A stretch of 7,112 nt of DNA from contig CALCNZ010000297.1 in assembly GCA_937897625.1 (NCBI GenBank), positions 1 through 7,112 of the forward strand, written 5' to 3'. The stretch is from an uncultured Flavobacteriales bacterium. Lineage in GTDB: Bacteria > Bacteroidota > Bacteroidia > Flavobacteriales_D > Sanyastnellaceae. Shown here piece by piece: positions 4,866 to 7,112 of the stretch (position 1 is the first letter of the stretch; each line of letters begins with the position of its first letter). The notes below the pieces were generated by a model. It did not search any database and had not been told where the DNA came from. It worked only from the letters and a program-made list of their open reading frames with translations. A program made the translations under genes and the position numbers.

Positions 4866-5576
4866 ATGAAAACCTTTCAAAGCGATATTTCAAACAAATC
4901 GTTTTCTATTGCTGAACGAATTACGGGGCACATTATTCAGCCGAATATTTTTGATTTAATTCAACTCGAAAATCCAAATTTCACCACCGATTCTCAGTTA
5001 GCTATTTCTGAATTGAATGTGTTTCGTGAAAAATATTTACGGACGCTATTGGACAGAGAGCGTCTCGCAATTTCTGAATTGGAAGGAGCCGTGCTCACTT
5101 CAATAAGCAATGAAACTACGCTTGCCGATAAAATAGAATTTGAAGACAATACCACCTACACGTTTGGCCAGCGATTGGCAGATAATGTAGCCACCTTTGG
5201 TGGAAGCTGGACCTTCATTATTGCATTCGGCGTGTTCTTGTTTGTATGGATAATCACCAATGTTTTTGTTCTTGTATCACGTCCTTTCGACCCTTATCCG
5301 TTTATCTTTTTAAATCTAATTCTCTCTTGCATTGCCGCACTACAAGCGCCCGTTATTATGATGAGTCAGAATAGACAAGAAGAAAAAGACAGAACACGTG
5401 CAAAGAAAGATTACATGATTAATTTGAAGGCGGAATTAGAGATTCGAATGCTTCATGAGAAAATTGATCATTTGATTTTACACCAACAACAAGACTTATT
5501 GGAAATTCAGAACATTCAGGTAGATATGCTGAAAGATGTTTTGAATAAATTCGAAAAATCAACAAAGAAAGACTAA
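4866..5576 (+). CDS. DUF1003 family membrane protein
   Basis: The function of DUF1003 proteins is unknown. The 236-residue protein has a soluble N-terminal region (1-100), then the family core: RLADNVATFGGSWTFI (103-118), membrane helix 1 (about 115-137), a short loop with FDPYPFIFLNLILSCIAALQ (141-160) forming helix 2, and APVIMMSQNRQEEKDR (161-176). These motifs identify the family. From about 177 the C-terminus is a charged, probably coiled-coil segment (D182, N186, LHEKIDHL at 196-203). Both ends are predicted to face the same side, most likely the cytoplasm. It follows arsC by 39 nt on the same strand and its stop shares one base with the next start (TAATG), so it is translationally linked to the DUF1801 gene. 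A link to arsenic is not evident beyond position. Confidence 0.9.
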   Translation: MKTFQSDISNKSFSIAERITGHIIQPNIFDLIQLENPNFTTDSQLAISELNVFREKYLRTLLDRERLAISELEGAVLTSISNETTLADKIEFEDNTTYTFGQRLADNVATFGGSWTFIIAFGVFLFVWIITNVFVLVSRPFDPYPFIFLNLILSCIAALQAPVIMMSQNRQEEKDRTRAKKDYMINLKAELEIRMLHEKIDHLILHQQQDLLEIQNIQVDMLKDVLNKFEKSTKKD

Positions 5577-6016
5577 TGGGCGTTAGCGAATATATTCAAG
5601 CACTTCCTGAAGAAAGAAAGGTTGTAATTGAAAAATTACAAATGCTTTTCAAGAAAAATCTTCCAAAAGGATTTGAAGAACAACTCAGCTATGGAATGAT
5701 TGGCTATGTGGTTCCGCATAAGCTTTACCCAGACGGATATCACTGCGATCCGAAATTGCCGCTTCCATTTTTGGCTATGGCTTCACAAAAGAATTTCATT
5801 GCGATATATCACATGGGAATGTATGCGAAGCCTGATCTTTTAGAATGGTTCGTTTCAGAATATCCAAAGCACTGCAAGTCGAAATTAGACATGGGGAAGT
5901 CGTGTGTCCGCTTCAAAAAAATGGAAGATATTCCGTACAATTTAATATCGGAATTGGCGAAGAAGATGACTGTACAGGATTGGATTTCCTGCTACGAAAA
6001 AAATTACAAAAAGTAA
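5576..6016 (+). CDS. DUF1801 domain protein (YdhG-like)
   Basis: This 146-residue soluble protein matches the DUF1801 family, whose members share a small alpha/beta fold; some are annotated as iron-chaperone-like, but the role is unproven. Visible features are an N-terminal helix with the common SEYIQALPEERKVVIEKL pattern (4-21), then EQLSYGMIGYVVPHK (35-49), PLPFLAMASQKNFIAIYHMG (62-81), MGKSCVRFKKMEDIP (106-120) and a C-terminal helix. It begins on the last base of the DUF1003 stop. Its own stop is directly followed, with no spacer, by the stop of the convergent MBL gene. Confidence 0.85.
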   Translation: MGVSEYIQALPEERKVVIEKLQMLFKKNLPKGFEEQLSYGMIGYVVPHKLYPDGYHCDPKLPLPFLAMASQKNFIAIYHMGMYAKPDLLEWFVSEYPKHCKSKLDMGKSCVRFKKMEDIPYNLISELAKKMTVQDWISCYEKNYKK

Positions 6017-6655
6017 TTATTCTCCTTTCACGAAAGGATTCTCTCTTTTCTCTTCGCCAATGGTGGTGGTGTCTCCGTGCCCGCTATAGATAACGGTTTC
6101 TTCAGGAAGTGCATACATTTTTGTTCGAATGGAAGTAGCTAGCGTGTCGAAATCTCCGCCTGGCAAATCGGTACGTCCAATGCTTCTTTCAAACAACACA
6201 TCTCCGCTGAACACCACATTCAATTCATTGAAATAAAAAGCTACATGACCGGGACTGTGTCCAGGAACAAAAAGCACATCTGTTTCAAAACCGTGTCTAT
6301 TCATTTTTCCTTCTTGAAGAAGATATTCCGGCTCTGGTCCTGCAGTATATGGAATGCCATACATACCTGCGACCAATTCACTTCGTTCAATATTGGGCTG
6401 ATCTAGTTCATGCGCAATTCCCTTCAAACCGAATTCACGAAAACAAAAATCCAATCCCATAATGTGATCAATGTGGCAGTGCGTGAGCCACACATCTACA
6501 ACGGTTAATCCTTCCAATTTCAACCAAGAAAGAAACTCAGATTCTTCTATGCGATTACTCATTCCTGGATCAATAATAATTGCTTGTTTTTCACTGTTCC
6601 AGATGACATGCGTATTCTCAGAAAAGGCGTTGAATTGAAAAGATTGAATATTCAT
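6017..6655 (-). CDS. MBL-fold metallo-hydrolase, glyoxalase II-like (YcbL type)
   Basis: This 212-residue protein has the complete metal-binding set of the metallo-beta-lactamase fold: THCHIDH (58-64; H59, H61, D63, H64), PGHSPGH (131-137; H133), SGD (150-152; D152) and SGHGD (191-195; H193). The segments GDVLFERSIGRTDLPGG (151-167) and TTTIGEEKRENPF (196-208) are typical of short glyoxalase II-like hydrolases, which lack the C-terminal glutathione-binding domain of full glyoxalase II. It is expected to be a cytoplasmic two-metal hydrolase of thioesters or related substrates; the real substrate is unknown. The start at 6655 gives the standard N-terminus (FSENTHVI, then IIDPG). It diverges from the secreted-protein gene across 47 nt and converges with the DUF1801 gene with zero spacing. 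Confidence 0.93.
   Translation of the reverse strand: MNIQSFQFNAFSENTHVIWNSEKQAIIIDPGMSNRIEESEFLSWLKLEGLTVVDVWLTHCHIDHIMGLDFCFREFGLKGIAHELDQPNIERSELVAGMYGIPYTAGPEPEYLLQEGKMNRHGFETDVLFVPGHSPGHVAFYFNELNVVFSGDVLFERSIGRTDLPGGDFDTLATSIRTKMYALPEETVIYSGHGDTTTIGEEKRENPFVKGE
6023..6038. terminator. Possible terminator hairpin between convergent genes
   Basis: TCCTTT (6023-6028) pairs with AAAGGA (6033-6038) around CACG, followed on the plus strand by a pyrimidine-rich run (6039-6052). It lies inside the last codons of the MBL gene, just past the DUF1801 stop. The stem is short and the T-run is interrupted, so it is a weak candidate. Confidence 0.3.
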
Positions 6656-6678
6656 TGCGACGAGGTATTTTATGTTTG

Positions 6679-6698
6679 CGAAAATACGCGTACTTTGG
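6679..6698. promoter_or_regulatory. Possible back-to-back divergent promoters
   Basis: In the 47-nt gap between divergent genes, TACTTTGG (6691-6698, plus) and TATTTTCG (6686-6679, minus) each match TAnnTTTG with one mismatch. They lie back to back across CGCG, within the palindrome TACGCGTA (6685-6692). No good -33 boxes are evident for either direction. The two promoters would overlap and compete. Confidence 0.35.
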
Positions 6699-6702
6699 TT
6701 CT

Positions 6703-7112
6703 ATGATTCGCGGAAAGGGACCAACATTTTATTTTCTATTCGTACTGTTGGTACTGAGCTCAATTGCAGGTCAAGCACAGTTTTACCGAGGTTCCAATGT
6801 TTCCTTTGGAAAAAACCGCATTCAACACAAACCATTTGACTGGTCTTTTTTTCCGGGCGAACACTTTGAAGTGTACTATTATCAAGGCGGACAGCAAATA
6901 GCTGAAAGAGCGCTGCTTTATTGCGAGCAAGAAAAAACAAGGCTTCAAAAGTTTTTTAACGTTCAGCTCGACGATAAAATTCAGGTGGTTTGTTTCAACA
7001 AACAAAGTGAATTTCGTCAGAGTAATTTAGGTTTAACCGATGAAGAAACCGCGGCCATTGGCGGAGCTACGAATATTTTAGGAAATAAAATGTTCGTGTA
7101 CTTCGAAGGCAC
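6703..7112 (+). CDS. Secreted TolB-like (PD40/WD40-type) protein, 5' part only
   Basis: ATG at 6703 opens a frame of 136 codons that runs off the right edge. The N-terminus is a clear signal peptide: IRGK, a hydrophobic core FYFLFVLLVLSSIAG, then a likely cut after QAQ at about residue 26. After it come FGKNRIQHKPFDWSFFPGEHFEVYYY (36-61) and a stretch up to RQSNLGL (110-116) and IGGATNILGNKMFVYFEG (122-139 region). This resembles the N-terminal domain of large Bacteroidota envelope proteins annotated as TolB-like or PD40 beta-propeller proteins, which may run to about 1000 residues. The propeller itself is not in the window. The assignment comes from memory of the family pattern. Confidence 0.7.
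   Translation, partial: MIRGKGPTFYFLFVLLVLSSIAGQAQFYRGSNVSFGKNRIQHKPFDWSFFPGEHFEVYYYQGGQQIAERALLYCEQEKTRLQKFFNVQLDDKIQVVCFNKQSEFRQSNLGLTDEETAAIGGATNILGNKMFVYFEG

Overview
The window most likely comes from a member of the Bacteroidota, possibly Flavobacteriales-like. Several upstream regions carry the characteristic TAnnTTTG -7 promoter element, and one has TTTG exactly 19 nt upstream. Starts lack clear Shine-Dalgarno sequences and lie in AT-rich leaders, neither tRNA encodes CCA, and the gene set (RseP-type protease, Acr3/ArsC pair, secreted TolB-like protein) fits that phylum. Family names come from reading translated motifs by eye; no database search was run.

Positions 1-1456 are an accessory segment read leftward from tRNA-Asn. 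In order of transcription it holds a 70-residue VbhA-like (Fic-type) antitoxin with an intact SxxxEG inhibitory motif. Next comes a near-consensus Bacteroidota promoter driving a predicted RNA of about 56 nt that ends in a GC-rich hairpin and nine U's. Six nt after the U-tract is the start codon of an Abi_2/AbiF-family HEPN protein, which runs off the left edge. A promoter, a small structured RNA, a terminator and then a HEPN toxin is the layout expected for an RNA-antitoxin system, and it is the most interesting part of the window. The Fic-type antitoxin next to it has no visible Fic toxin. The rest of the segment holds a 19-bp-stem hairpin (1216-1263) and an array of six small hairpins (1320-1413).

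Positions 1427-3208 are core genome: tRNA-Asn(GUU) with its terminator on the minus strand, then the site-2 protease RseP, then tRNA-Leu(CAA) with its own promoter and terminator.

Positions 3215-6016 are a rightward gene run: an arsenite exporter (Acr3) overlapping a thioredoxin-type arsenate reductase (ArsC), a DUF1003 membrane protein, and a DUF1801 protein. ArsC reduces arsenate to arsenite and Acr3 exports it. The acr3 leader is a 12-bp-period repeat array whose two halves are inverted in exact register around position 3307.5, giving a potential hairpin of about 120 nt.

Positions 6017-7112 hold a glyoxalase II-like MBL hydrolase on the minus strand, abutting the DUF1801 gene stop to stop with no gap. 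Divergent from it is the 5' end of a secreted TolB-like (PD40-type) protein that continues past the right edge.
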